A stretch of DNA of 64,000 nt, from positions 1-64,000 of the forward strand of contig CAKPOI010000006.1 of the NCBI GenBank assembly GCA_934169775.1, in the 5' to 3' direction. The stretch's first letter is position 1; every line of letters begins with the position of its first letter. The stretch is from an uncultured Clostridia bacterium. GTDB lineage: Bacteria; Bacillota; Clostridia; TANB77; CAG-508. Positions 15,734 through 24,523 of the stretch are shown here, piece by piece. The position numbers and the translations under genes were made by a program. The notes under the pieces were generated by a model. The model searched no databases and had not been told where the DNA came from. It was given only the letters and a program-made list of their open reading frames with translations.

Positions 15734-16864
15734 ATGAAATTTGTACATATAGCAGATATGCATTTTGATAGTCCTTTTGTAAATTTAGCTGATAGAGAAG
15801 GTTTTGGAGATATTAGAAGATTGGACCAGAGAAAAGCATTAAAAAAAGTAATAGATTATATCAAAGAAAATAAAATACCATATTTATTTATTTCAGGTGA
15901 TTTATATGAGAATAAATATATAAAAAAATCAACAATACAATATATAAATAATTTATTTGAGGAAATTCCAGATACTAAAATTTTTATATCGCCAGGTAAT
16001 CATGATCCATATTTAAAGAATTCTTATTATAGTCAATATAAGTGGAGTAAAAATGTAAAAATATTTGGACCAGAAATAGAAAGGATTTCTACTGAAGATG
16101 TTGATATTTATGGTTTTGGGTTTAATAATTTTTATTGTGATGGATGTGGTTTAGAAAAAATAAATATAGAAAATCCAGAAAAATTAAATGTTTTAATAAT
16201 TCATGGTACATTAAATGGTGCAGTTTTAAAAGATAATAATTATAATCCAATTTCTGAAAAGATTTTAAAAGAAAAAGGATTTGATTATGTTGCATTAGGT
16301 CATATACATAAAACAAATTATGATGAAAAATGTGATATACAAAAATCTTTAAATAGTTTTAGTTACAAAGAAGGAGTTTCTAAAATTATATATCCAGGTT
16401 CAACAGTTTCTATGGGATTTGATGAGCTAGGGAAACACGGAATGATAGTTGGAGAAATTCAAAAAAATTTAGAACCAAAAATTCAATTCATAAAAATAGA
16501 TGAAAAAGAATTTATAGAAAAAGAAATAGATGTAACAACTATTTTATCAAAAGAAGGACTAATAGAAAAAATAAATGAGGAATTAATTTTAGATAATCAA
16601 TTTGCAAAAATAATTTTAATAGGAAAAAGAAATTTTGAAATAGAAATATATGAATTATATAAAATAATTCAAAATCCAAGAATAATAAAAATAAAAAATA
16701 ATACAAAAATTAATTTTAATTTAGAACAAATTTCTAATCAAAATACATTAAAAGGTTTATTTGCAAAAGAAATATATCAAAAAATCAGTTTAGACAATGT
16801 ATCAGAAGATGAAAAAGAAATTATGGAAAAAGCAGTAGAAATAGTTTTTGAAGCACTTAAATAA
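15734..16864 (+). CDS. SbcD/YhaO-like DNA repair metallophosphoesterase
   Basis: This 376-residue calcineurin-like phosphoesterase resembles the Mre11/SbcD group, most closely YhaO of Bacillus. These are manganese-dependent exonucleases or endonucleases acting on DNA ends with an SMC-like ATPase partner. Metal-ligand motifs are all present: D8-x-H10 (ADMHFDSP), GDLYE (D56), GNHDP (N89-H90), the HG of IIHGTLNG and GHIH. The ATG at 15734 is preceded by GAGGGGGAGG. The partner ATPase gene follows after 70 bases, as in the yhaO-yhaN pair, which supports the assignment. The C-terminal 130 residues are a less conserved capping part. Confidence 0.9.
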   Translation: MKFVHIADMHFDSPFVNLADREGFGDIRRLDQRKALKKVIDYIKENKIPYLFISGDLYENKYIKKSTIQYINNLFEEIPDTKIFISPGNHDPYLKNSYYSQYKWSKNVKIFGPEIERISTEDVDIYGFGFNNFYCDGCGLEKINIENPEKLNVLIIHGTLNGAVLKDNNYNPISEKILKEKGFDYVALGHIHKTNYDEKCDIQKSLNSFSYKEGVSKIIYPGSTVSMGFDELGKHGMIVGEIQKNLEPKIQFIKIDEKEFIEKEIDVTTILSKEGLIEKINEELILDNQFAKIILIGKRNFEIEIYELYKIIQNPRIIKIKNNTKINFNLEQISNQNTLKGLFAKEIYQKISLDNVSEDEKEIMEKAVEIVFEALK

Positions 16865-16934
16865 ATATGTGTAGAAATAATTAATATTTATTAGTTGTGA
16901 AAAAATTGCTTTTAAAATAAAAAAGGAGGACTAT

Positions 16935-18881
16935 ATGAAAATACAACAATTAAATATACATTCATATGGAAAATTAAAAGATAAAGAAATAAAATTTGGA
17001 GATAATATTAATATAATATTTGGAAAAAACGAATCTGGAAAATCTACTATAATGCATTATATAATAAATAGTTTTTATGGTACAAGTAAAAATAAAAAAA
17101 ATAAAGAATTATCAGATTATGATAAATATTTTCCATGGTCAAGTGACGATTTTTCAGGTAGACTTTCTTATAAATTAGATAATGGAGAAAAATTTGAAAT
17201 ATATAGAGATTTTAATAAAAAAAATCCAAAAATATTTAATGAAGTGAAAGAAGATATATCAGATAAATTTAATATTGATAAATCTTTAGGAAATCAATTT
17301 TTTTATGAACAAACAAAAGTTGATGAAAATTTATTTTTATCTACAGTTGTATCTAATCAGCAAGAAGTAAAATTAGGAAAAACAGAGCAGGGTATATTAA
17401 TTCAAAAAATTGCTAATTTAGTTGGAACTGGAGATGATAATACATCTTTTAGAATTGCAATGGATAGAATAAATAGAAGACAATTAGATGAAGTGGGGAC
17501 AGCAAGATCTAGGGAAAAGCCAATTAACATAGTTGAGAAAAAAATGTCTGAATTAGAACAAGAAAAAAATGAATTAGAAAAATATGAAAATTCACAATAT
17601 GAAATTGAAAAAAACATATTAAATAAAAAAGAAGAGATTTCTGATTTAGAATTAGAAATGCAAATGTATAAAGATATAAAAAATGTTTTAGAAAATTTAA
17701 AAGGTGAACAAGAAAAAATAAATTTACAAAAACAATTAAAAAATAATAATTTAACAAAAATTAATGAATATGATTTTAATATTGATAAAATTCAGGAAGA
17801 AAATAAAAATTTAATTTTAGAATTTTCTGAAAATAAAAAAATAAAAAATGAAAAAAATGAGTTTAAATTTTTTATAAGTATTTTTATTTTAGTATTAATA
17901 AATATTTTACAATTTATTTTTTTAAAAAATATAATTGCAAAAATTTCTATTTTTTGTATTTTATCAATTATTATATTAATTTCTATTTTAGCGTATTTTC
18001 ATAGAAAAAAACAAAAAGCAGAAAATGCTAAAAAATATAATGAGAAAAAGAAAAAAGTAGAAATAATAAAAGAAAAAATAAATTTAATAGAAAATGAAAT
18101 AAAAAATTTAGAAAAAGATAATAATAATATAGAAAAAAATATTAAAGAAATTGAAGAAAAAATAGAAAATGAAAAAAGAAAAAAATTAGATTTTATTTAT
18201 ATAAAATATCATAAAAATATAAGTGAAGAATTTCTGAATATTAAAACTATAGACCAAATACAATTTAAAATACAATTATTACAAGAAAAAATTTCTAATG
18301 CAAAACTTGATTTACACAAATTTGATTTTGATAAAAATAATATTGAACCACAATTAGACAGATTAGCAGATATTGAGGAAGAATATGAAATACAAAAACA
18401 AAAGAAAGAACAGTTAGAAAAATTAAATATCAGTTTTGAATTAGCAAAAAAAGTTTTAAATAATTGTTATGAAAAAATGAAAAGTACAGTTACCCCAAAA
18501 TTTACACAGAATTTATCACAAAATATTTCAGATATTACAGAGGGAAAATATAAAAATGTTAATTTTAATGAACAATCTGGTTTAGTTGTTGAAACTGAAA
18601 AAGGTGATTATGTATCAGCTAGTCAATTAAGTGTTGGAACAATTGAGCAATTATATCTTTCACTTAGGCTTTCTATGATAAAAGATTTATCAACAGAAAA
18701 TTTACCTATCATACTTGATGAAGCATTTGCTTATTTTGATGATGAACGATTAAAAAATTTCTTGATTACAATTAGTAAAAAGTACAAAAATAATCAAATA
18801 TTAATTTTTACTTGTACAGATAGGGAACAAACAATTCTAGAAGGTTGTGGAATTGAATATAATTTCATATCATTGAATTAA
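16935..18881 (+). CDS. YhaN-like SMC/Rad50-type ATPase with a membrane hairpin
   Basis: The 648-residue protein is an SbcC/Rad50-related ATPase expected to work with the preceding nuclease. Walker A FGKNESGKST is at residues 29-38, the ABC signature LSVGTIEQLYLSLRLS near 565, and Walker B LPIILDEAFAYFDD near 590. Between them runs a long, strongly charged coiled coil. At the coil apex (about residues 311-355), where Rad50 has a CxxC zinc hook, there are instead two hydrophobic segments separated by one lysine-containing turn, a predicted membrane hairpin. This architecture is known in the YhaN branch and would tether the nuclease-ATPase to the membrane. Ribosome-binding site AAAGGAGG. Confidence 0.88.
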   Translation: MKIQQLNIHSYGKLKDKEIKFGDNINIIFGKNESGKSTIMHYIINSFYGTSKNKKNKELSDYDKYFPWSSDDFSGRLSYKLDNGEKFEIYRDFNKKNPKIFNEVKEDISDKFNIDKSLGNQFFYEQTKVDENLFLSTVVSNQQEVKLGKTEQGILIQKIANLVGTGDDNTSFRIAMDRINRRQLDEVGTARSREKPINIVEKKMSELEQEKNELEKYENSQYEIEKNILNKKEEISDLELEMQMYKDIKNVLENLKGEQEKINLQKQLKNNNLTKINEYDFNIDKIQEENKNLILEFSENKKIKNEKNEFKFFISIFILVLINILQFIFLKNIIAKISIFCILSIIILISILAYFHRKKQKAENAKKYNEKKKKVEIIKEKINLIENEIKNLEKDNNNIEKNIKEIEEKIENEKRKKLDFIYIKYHKNISEEFLNIKTIDQIQFKIQLLQEKISNAKLDLHKFDFDKNNIEPQLDRLADIEEEYEIQKQKKEQLEKLNISFELAKKVLNNCYEKMKSTVTPKFTQNLSQNISDITEGKYKNVNFNEQSGLVVETEKGDYVSASQLSVGTIEQLYLSLRLSMIKDLSTENLPIILDEAFAYFDDERLKNFLITISKKYKNNQILIFTCTDREQTILEGCGIEYNFISLN

Positions 18882-18981
18882 AAATAGTAATGTTTTTGAT
18901 TTTAAATTGATGTCTAAATTTTGTAAAATTAGATGAAAAATAGAATTTGGTGATAAAACTTTTATTAAATGTTAAAACAAG

Positions 18982-19010
18982 TTGATTTTTTGCCGTTTTT
19001 ATAGTAAAAT
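18982..19010 (+). promoter_or_regulatory. Promoter of prfA
   Basis: TTGATT (18982-18987) and TAAAAT (19005-19010) are separated by 17 bases, about 60 bases before the gene. Confidence 0.5.
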
Positions 19011-19070
19011 ATGAAAGTATATAAAGGATTTATAAAGCAAATAGTAAATTAAAGAAAGGAATGTTAATAG

Positions 19071-20132
19071 ATGTTTGACAAATTAGAATTAGTAGAAAAA
19101 AGATATGACGAATTAACTCAAATGATTAGTGATCCTGATGTAATTGCAAATCAAACAGAATGGCAAAAATTAATGAAAGAACATGCAAGTATAGAAGAAG
19201 TAGTACAAAAATATAGAGAATATAAAAAAGAAAAGCAAGATATGGAAGAAGCAAAAGAAATGATGCAGGATCCAGAAATGAAAGAATTAGCAGAAGCAGA
19301 ATTTTATGAAGCAAAAGAAAAATTACCACAAATAGAAGAAGAATTAAAAATATTGCTAATCCCTAAAGATCCAGATGATGATAAAAATATTATATGTGAA
19401 ATTCGTGCAGGTGCAGGAGGCGAAGAGGCAGCATTATTTGCAGGGACATTGTTTAGAATGTATACAATGTATGCAGAAAAGAAACACTGGAAACTAGAAG
19501 TCTTAAATGAAAATGAAACAGGTCTTGGAGGATATAAAGAAATTTCTTTTATGATAACAGGAAAAGGAGTATATAGTCGTTTAAAATTTGAAAGTGGTGT
19601 TCATAGGGTACAAAGAGTACCAGACACAGAAAGTAGTGGTAGAATTCATACTTCTACAGCAACTGTTGCTATGTTACCAGTAGTAGAAGATGTAGAAATC
19701 GAAATAAATCCAGCAGATATAAAAATGGAAGTATTCCGTTCTTCAGGAGCAGGTGGACAACATATAAACAAAACCTCATCAGCCGTAAGACTTATACATG
19801 AACCATCAGGAATTGTGGTAGAATGTCAGACAGAAAGATCTCAATTTCAAAATAGAGATAATGCTATGAGAATGTTAAGAACAAAATTATATGAAATTGA
19901 AAAACAAAAACAAGATAGTGAAATTGCAAATAGTAGAAAATCACAAGTAGGCTCAGGAGATAGAAGTGAAAAAATAAGAACATATAATTATCCTCAAGGA
20001 AGAATTACAGATCATAGAATAGGTATGAGTATTTATCAAATGGAAAACTTTTTGAATGGTGACTTAGATGAAATGATAGATAATTTAATTGCAGCAGATA
20101 GAGCAGAAAAACTAAAAGGAGAAGATGATTAA
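19071..20132 (+). CDS. prfA: Peptide chain release factor 1
   Basis: RF1 recognises UAA and UAG stop codons and triggers peptide release. The 353-residue product has the catalytic GGQ at residues 228-230 ([14 protein letters not shown]), whose glutamine is normally methylated. The decoding motif region is in domain 2, around residues 180-200 ([23 protein letters not shown]). The N-terminal helical domain is complete and length is normal. The ATG at 19071 follows GAAAGGAATGTTAATAG. The usual methylase gene prmC is not adjacent. A terminator follows. Confidence 0.97.
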   Translation: MFDKLELVEKRYDELTQMISDPDVIANQTEWQKLMKEHASIEEVVQKYREYKKEKQDMEEAKEMMQDPEMKELAEAEFYEAKEKLPQIEEELKILLIPKDPDDDKNIICEIRAGAGGEEAALFAGTLFRMYTMYAEKKHWKLEVLNENETGLGGYKEISFMITGKGVYSRLKFESGVHRVQRVPDTESSGRIHTSTATVAMLPVVEDVEIEINPADIKMEVFRSSGAGGQHINKTSSAVRLIHEPSGIVVECQTERSQFQNRDNAMRMLRTKLYEIEKQKQDSEIANSRKSQVGSGDRSEKIRTYNYPQGRITDHRIGMSIYQMENFLNGDLDEMIDNLIAADRAEKLKGEDD

Positions 20133-20180
20133 TCATAACTCATTAAAGTATGACATAAAATTTAGTGAATAATAAAATAA

Positions 20181-20218
20181 AAACTCAGAATTTTAGTGTA
20201 TATTATAATTCTGAGTTT
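20181..20218 (+). terminator. Terminator after prfA
   Basis: AAACTCAGAATT (20181-20192) pairs perfectly with AATTCTGAGTTT (20207-20218). Confidence 0.75.
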
Positions 20219-20265
20219 AATTATAGAAAATTTATATATTTTCTATTTAGAAAGGATGATGTTAT

Positions 20266-20702
20266 TTGCAAATTTTGAAAACTACTTTAATGGGTTTGTT
20301 TTTTGGCACATTTGGAACAACAATAGGGGGACTAATAGGAGTATATGTAAAGAAAAATTCTAATAAATTTTTAAGTTTTATTTTGTCATTTGCTTCAGGA
20401 TTAATGATGGCAATTATATGTTTTGATTTAATACCAGAAGCTTTAGAAATAAGTGGAATATTGCAGGTTTTGTTAGGAATATGTATTGGGATTGGGACAA
20501 TGATTTTTTGTGATTTATTTGTAGATAAAAAATCTAGAAATATAAAATCGAATCAATTATTAAAAACAGGAATAGTTATTTCTATAGGTCTTGCAATCCA
20601 TAATTTTCCAGAAGGTTTGGCAATAGGCTCAGGGTTTAATGCATCTATAAAATTGGGGATTAGTTTGGCAATTGCTATATGTTTGCATGATATACCAGAA
20701 GG
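20266..20702 (+). pseudogene. ZIP-family metal transporter, 5' part, interrupted by the integrated element
   Basis: ZIP proteins are membrane transporters that import zinc and other divalent metals. From a TTG at 20266 (after AAAGGATGA) this part encodes about 145 residues with four or five membrane segments and both ZIP metal-binding signatures beginning, HNFPEGLAIGSGF and HDIPEG. The second motif breaks off at the element boundary; the chimeric reading frame continues only five residues (RFQSR) to a stop at 20721. The missing part lies at 26156-26450 in the matching frame. Joined, the two give 243 codons, a normal length for the short bacterial ZIP/GufA-like type. As it stands the transporter should be inactive. 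Confidence 0.9.
20694..20702. repeat. Left attachment site core (attL)
   Basis: ACCAGAAGG here is repeated exactly at 26147-26155. The left flank is ZIP gene sequence and the right flank (TAGATTTC) is element sequence. Confidence 0.85.
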
Positions 20703-20803
20703 TAGATTTCAAAGTAGATAGTATGCGTGATAAAACAATTTGAATTTGTAAAAAAATATATAAATTTCAGAGTTTGAAAGAATTTTGAAATTTATTTTTT
20801 AAG

Positions 20804-20831
20804 CTTGACAAAAACAGATGTTTGATATAAA
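20804..20831 (+). promoter_or_regulatory. Promoter of the element's cargo genes
   Basis: TTGACA (20804-20809) and TATAAA (20826-20831) are separated by 16 bases, about 105 bases before the first cargo gene. Confidence 0.55.
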
Positions 20832-20937
20832 ATCAAGAAAAACATAAATTTGGTAAGTTTATGGAAAATTTTAAGATATTATGATATAAATAGAATAATT
20901 AATATAACTTATAGTAATAAAGGGGATTGATAAATCT

Positions 20938-22011
20938 ATGGAAGAAAAAAGATGTTTATTATGCAATAAACCATATGACTATAAATATAAAATGTTTGGA
21001 AGAGGATGCCTTGATAACATTTATGGAGAATTAGGAATACGTAAGCCACCTAGATTTGTATGGAATAAGGAATTATATTTATGTACTAAAGTTGCTTGGA
21101 AAAATCATAAATATTTCTTAAGTAAAACTAAGAAATATGATTTAACACAAAAATACATAGCGCTAAATTATTTAAAGAATATGAACTTTGATGCATTAAA
21201 AGATATAGAAGAAAAAATGTTAAAGGATATAAAAAATATAGCGCCTTTTTCTAAAAATACTGTAGAATTAATGACTTTTACACTAAATGACATATATAAA
21301 TTATTTAATTATTACCAGAAATTTGAAAAGATTGTAAAAGATTTTCAAAATATAAACTGGAAAGAAATAGATGAAGAAGTTGCTAATGGCTATATAAAAA
21401 GTTTAAGTTTTATATTTGATTTAACAAAGAAAAATAATCAGATAGCATATATTGTATTTTACTCAATGCAATATATGTTTTGGCAAATTGTTGTTATAGG
21501 AGGACTATTTACTAATAAGCCTCTTTCTGCTAAATTATTGACAAATTCATTATCTATGTTTGGAAAAGAACCAAATGATTTAGTAATAGAAGATGAAGAA
21601 ATAAAAAACATATTACTTAAAAGTCCGATATTTAAGAAAAAACTAGAACAATTAATAGAAAAATATGGAGAAGGAAAAAAAGAATTTATTGTCGACGAAA
21701 AATCTCCAAGAGAGGATACTTTGATTAGATTTGATGATGCTGATTTACTTTATGCTCTCCATGATGCAACATTATTAGTTAAAGGAAGAATAGACGAAAA
21801 TAATAAATGGAATTTAGAAATTGAAATTAAAGATACCTATGATTTTACAGATTTCAAAGAGTTAAGAGAATATACAGATGAAGAAAACAGTAAAACGAAA
21901 GATATATTATCAACAACATTAAATAATTTAGGAGTAGCCTCTAGTAAATATGGAGTTATAAAAGTATATGATGTTGAAATAAAATTTGAAACGAAAGAAG
22001 GAGAATTTTAA
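20938..22011 (+). CDS. Unknown cargo protein with N-terminal CxxC
   Basis: I do not recognise this 357-residue protein. It starts with C6-x-x-C9 and has C24 and C48 further on, a possible zinc-binding knuckle at the N-terminus. The middle is helical and mostly soluble with one moderately hydrophobic stretch (QIAYIVFYSMQYMFWQIVVIGGLF, near residues 165-190). Towards the end come TLIRFDDADLLYALHDATL and a strand-rich part with KDTYDFTDFKELREY. It is the first gene inside the element and its stop is 21 bases before the next start, so the two form a pair. No catalytic motif was identified. ATG at 20938, with AAAGGGG upstream. Confidence 0.75.
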   Translation: MEEKRCLLCNKPYDYKYKMFGRGCLDNIYGELGIRKPPRFVWNKELYLCTKVAWKNHKYFLSKTKKYDLTQKYIALNYLKNMNFDALKDIEEKMLKDIKNIAPFSKNTVELMTFTLNDIYKLFNYYQKFEKIVKDFQNINWKEIDEEVANGYIKSLSFIFDLTKKNNQIAYIVFYSMQYMFWQIVVIGGLFTNKPLSAKLLTNSLSMFGKEPNDLVIEDEEIKNILLKSPIFKKKLEQLIEKYGEGKKEFIVDEKSPREDTLIRFDDADLLYALHDATLLVKGRIDENNKWNLEIEIKDTYDFTDFKELREYTDEENSKTKDILSTTLNNLGVASSKYGVIKVYDVEIKFETKEGEF

Positions 22012-22032
22012 TGTTATAGGGTGGTGTTCATA

Positions 22033-22857
22033 TTGATAAAAAAGGACTTAAAAGAATTTGGATTTATATTATGGATAACTATTACAGTGTTTTTGATTTT
22101 TTACATAATTATATCAAAAGTAACATTTAAGGTAGATGAAGATTATAAAAAATTAGATCTAGCACTAGAATCATACAATATAAATTATTATACTGTATAT
22201 GAAGATGACGCTTTAATGAAATACAAAGTCTATAAATTAAATATAATTGGGGAAAATGAAAAATTTAGAAATAAATTGGAAAAAAGTAGTTATTGGAGTA
22301 AAAACAAATTTTATGAATATGAAATGAAAAGATTTTATGATGAAGTAGGTGAAGAAAGGACAGAATTAGATAGAGAAAACTTATATTATTATGATAATAA
22401 AGGGATTTATGCAATACTTGATTTAAAAAATGAAAAACTATATTATTTAAAAAGTTATATTTATGGCACACATAATAATTATAGTAATATACTAGGTGTA
22501 AAGACTGAAAATTATATTAAAAGAGAAATTTATAGTGTAAGAGAAGGAATTCAATATGATGGACTAGATTATTATGTATATGAATTTTCAAAAGAAAATG
22601 GACAGGACATAGTAAAAAAACTAGACTCTAATTCGAAATGGAGTAAAAACAGACTTGATGATAGTATACTAGATGATTTTGAATACAATAAAGAAGTGCT
22701 TGAAATAAAAAATGGATATTACCATTATGAATTAGTATGTAGAACAAGTGATGAAAACAAAAAACATAATTTTACAAAAGAAGAAGCAACAGGTTGGGAA
22801 ATAGGTGTTTATGATGTTGACAAAAATATTTTATATTATTATTGGCAAAGTATGTAA
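22033..22857 (+). CDS. Unknown membrane-anchored cargo protein
   Basis: This 274-residue protein has one N-terminal membrane segment (about residues 8-29, FGFILWITITVFLIFYIII). The remainder is highly charged and tyrosine-rich, probably outside the membrane, with no family I recognise. I prefer the TTG at 22033, eight bases after AGGGTGGTG; GTG codons at 22021 and 22024 lie inside the ribosome-binding site. It directly follows the CxxC protein, suggesting the two act together. It is strongly AT-rich like the rest of the element. Confidence 0.7.
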   Translation: MIKKDLKEFGFILWITITVFLIFYIIISKVTFKVDEDYKKLDLALESYNINYYTVYEDDALMKYKVYKLNIIGENEKFRNKLEKSSYWSKNKFYEYEMKRFYDEVGEERTELDRENLYYYDNKGIYAILDLKNEKLYYLKSYIYGTHNNYSNILGVKTENYIKREIYSVREGIQYDGLDYYVYEFSKENGQDIVKKLDSNSKWSKNRLDDSILDDFEYNKEVLEIKNGYYHYELVCRTSDENKKHNFTKEEATGWEIGVYDVDKNILYYYWQSM

Positions 22858-22958
22858 TAAAAATTTATTGAATAGTTACCATAATAAAGATATTCAAAAG
22901 CTAAAAAACGGGATAAAATTAATAAATATAATATTAAGTTGTGGAGGAAGAAGAATAA

Positions 22959-23420
22959 ATGAAAAATGATAAGGGGAAAAAAGTAGATAAATTAATTCGT
23001 TCAAGTGCTGCTGAGTATTTGACATATGTAGCAGCTGCTGGAGAAAATGGAGTAGAACTTAGATATGAAGATGAAAATATTTGGTTAACTCAAAAAATGT
23101 TATCAGTATTATATGGTGTATCAACATCTGCAATTAATCAACATATAAAAAAGATATATGAAGATAAGGAATTAGAAGAAAAATCAACTATTAAGAATTT
23201 CTTAATAGTTCAAGATGAGGGAAATAGAAAAATTTCAAGAAATGTAATACATTATAATCTTCAAATGATTATAGCAGTAGGATTTAAAGTAGATAATGAA
23301 AGAGCTATACAATTTAGAAAATGGGCAAATCAAATAGTAAAGGATTTTACTATTAAAGGATGGGTAATGGATGATGAAAGATTAAAGAATGACGGATCAA
23401 TTTTAACTAAAAAATATTAA
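22959..23420 (+). pseudogene. RhuM-family protein, truncated
   Basis: The 153 residues match the N-terminal half of RhuM-type proteins (often called virulence proteins, found in mobile and defence-linked loci). Signatures include ENIWLTQKMLSVLYGVSTSAINQHIKKIYEDKEL and YNLQMIIAVGFKVDNERAIQFRKWANQIVKDF. Family members are usually about 330 residues; here the reading frame stops right after LTKKY, where the family continues. No continuation in another frame is recognisable downstream, so the 3' half was probably lost by deletion. A shortened functional DNA-binding form cannot be excluded. The ATG at 22959 follows GTGGAGGAAG. Confidence 0.75.
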
Positions 23421-23507
23421 AGATGAGAAATAATTTTAAAGGAAATAAGGAATATAATATTTTTTATAAAGATTTTGTACAATAAAGAAGGAGTGTTCTG
23501 AAGAACT

Positions 23508-23807
23508 ATGGAGAAAACAAAAAATAATACAAGAATATCAATTTTTAAATTTATTTTTATAATTAGCTTATTATATTATATATGCTGGATTATTTGGTCT
23601 ATATATTTATTTTTTCATGGTATTGATTCAGGTTGGGCTATGCCTGCAATGAGTAATGGAAATTTAATATATGGATTTGAAGCTTTTTTTAGTGGTATAA
23701 TGATAGGTTTATTATATACAATTGAATTATTTTGGTTTATTCCACTATATCAAGTAATTTATTTAATATATGGTATTATAATCAAGAAGATTAATGATAA
23801 CAAATAA
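23508..23807 (+). CDS. Small membrane protein of the element
   Basis: The 99-residue product has two clear hydrophobic segments (about residues 12-34 and 55-90) and a lysine-rich start and end; family unknown. The ATG at 23508 is preceded by AAGAAGGAGTG. It follows the truncated RhuM gene and is followed by a 390-base gap with a terminator. Confidence 0.65.
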   Translation: MEKTKNNTRISIFKFIFIISLLYYICWIIWSIYLFFHGIDSGWAMPAMSNGNLIYGFEAFFSGIMIGLLYTIELFWFIPLYQVIYLIYGIIIKKINDNK

Positions 23808-23927
23808 AAATTTAATGACAACCTACAAGCTGTTGCTAAAACTAAATTTTAAAATATAAAATTTTTGTAAAAATATTACACAAAAACAAAATATTTCATT
23901 ACTTTTTATTAAATTGCGTATAAGTTA

Positions 23928-23976
23928 AAAATGTCCAAATCTTTGAGTAAAATAAACTTGAAAAATGGACATTTTT
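23928..23976 (+). terminator. Terminator after the element's cargo genes
   Basis: AAATGTCCA (23929-23937) pairs with TGGACATTTTTT (23966-), ending in a T-run. Confidence 0.75.
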
Positions 23977-24041
23977 TATAATAAGAAAAATCAGCAATAC
24001 CAATGCTTTGAAACAAAATAGATGACATATTTTACTCACTA

Positions 24042-24081
24042 GGGTAGGTGTGTGATAGTGAAAACTATCGCATATCTACCC
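24042..24081. other. 40-base hairpin with GAAA-type loop
   Basis: GGGTAG...TGATAGT pairs with ACTATCGCATA.CTACCC, closing on GAAA. It is the most GC-rich stretch of the gap and has no T-run, so it looks more like a structured RNA or protein-binding site than a terminator. Confidence 0.6.
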
Positions 24082-24197
24082 TTAAACTATTTATGAGCAA
24101 ATGAGTACACATTTAAAAAATTTAAAAAAATTTTAAAATAAGGGAGAATTTTTATAAGAAAACAGATGTATATATAGTATAGGGAGAGTGAGTTAAT

Positions 24198-24311
24198 ATG
24201 AGTGAAACTTTCAAAATCAATATATACTTCGATAAAAAAGGAGAAGAATTAGAAGGAGTAATAAAACATTTAATAATTAATATTTTAAAGAAGGATATTT
24301 TTGAGCATTAA
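24198..24311 (+). CDS. 37-residue ORF upstream of the serine recombinase
   Basis: The product begins MSETFKINIYFDKKGEEL and ends ILKKDIFEH. It reads like a small folded peptide, a strand followed by an amphipathic helix (LEGVIKHLIINILKK). The ATG at 24198 follows AGGGAGAGTGAG at a good distance. Very short ORFs of this kind often sit just before large serine recombinases in Firmicutes elements. A role as recombination directionality factor or regulator is conceivable but only inferred from position. Confidence 0.6.
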   Translation: MSETFKINIYFDKKGEELEGVIKHLIINILKKDIFEH

Positions 24312-24360
24312 AATTTTGTCTTAAATAAGATATAATAAAATTAAATTCAAATTGTTTGAA

Positions 24361-24390
24361 TATTAAGAAAGTTATATAACTTTCTTAATA
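24361..24390. repeat. Perfect 30-base palindrome upstream of the recombinase
   Basis: TATTAAGAAAGTTAT is followed immediately by its exact complement. With no loop it is a candidate operator or cruciform site rather than an ordinary terminator. It lies 134 bases before the recombinase gene. Confidence 0.7.
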
Positions 24391-24403
24391 TTTAAACATA
24401 TGA

Positions 24404-24501
24404 TGTACACAAATTTGCTTTGCAAATTTGGCACGCGAACAAAAACGCGGACTTTAAAATGTTATTGTAATTACAAAAGTTATTGATGTCCGCTTTTGTT
24501 C
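24404..24501 (+). repeat. Family A hairpin repeat, copy 4 (inside the element)
   Basis: The first stem is around AAATTTGCTTTGCAAATTT, the second is GAACAAAAACGCGGAC and GTCCGCTTTTGTTC, with a loop diverged in its right half (TTATTGTAATTACAAAAG). It ends 11 bases before the recombinase ribosome-binding site. Confidence 0.85.
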
Positions 24502-24523
24502 TTAAGCATATAAGGGAGGAAAA

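Larger units (their letters stand above)
23808..24197. other. Structured non-coding gap inside the element
   Basis: No gene is visible in these 390 bases. They hold a terminator (23928-23976), a 40-base GAAA-loop hairpin (24042-24081) and the ribosome-binding site AGGGAGA of the next small ORF. Confidence 0.6.
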
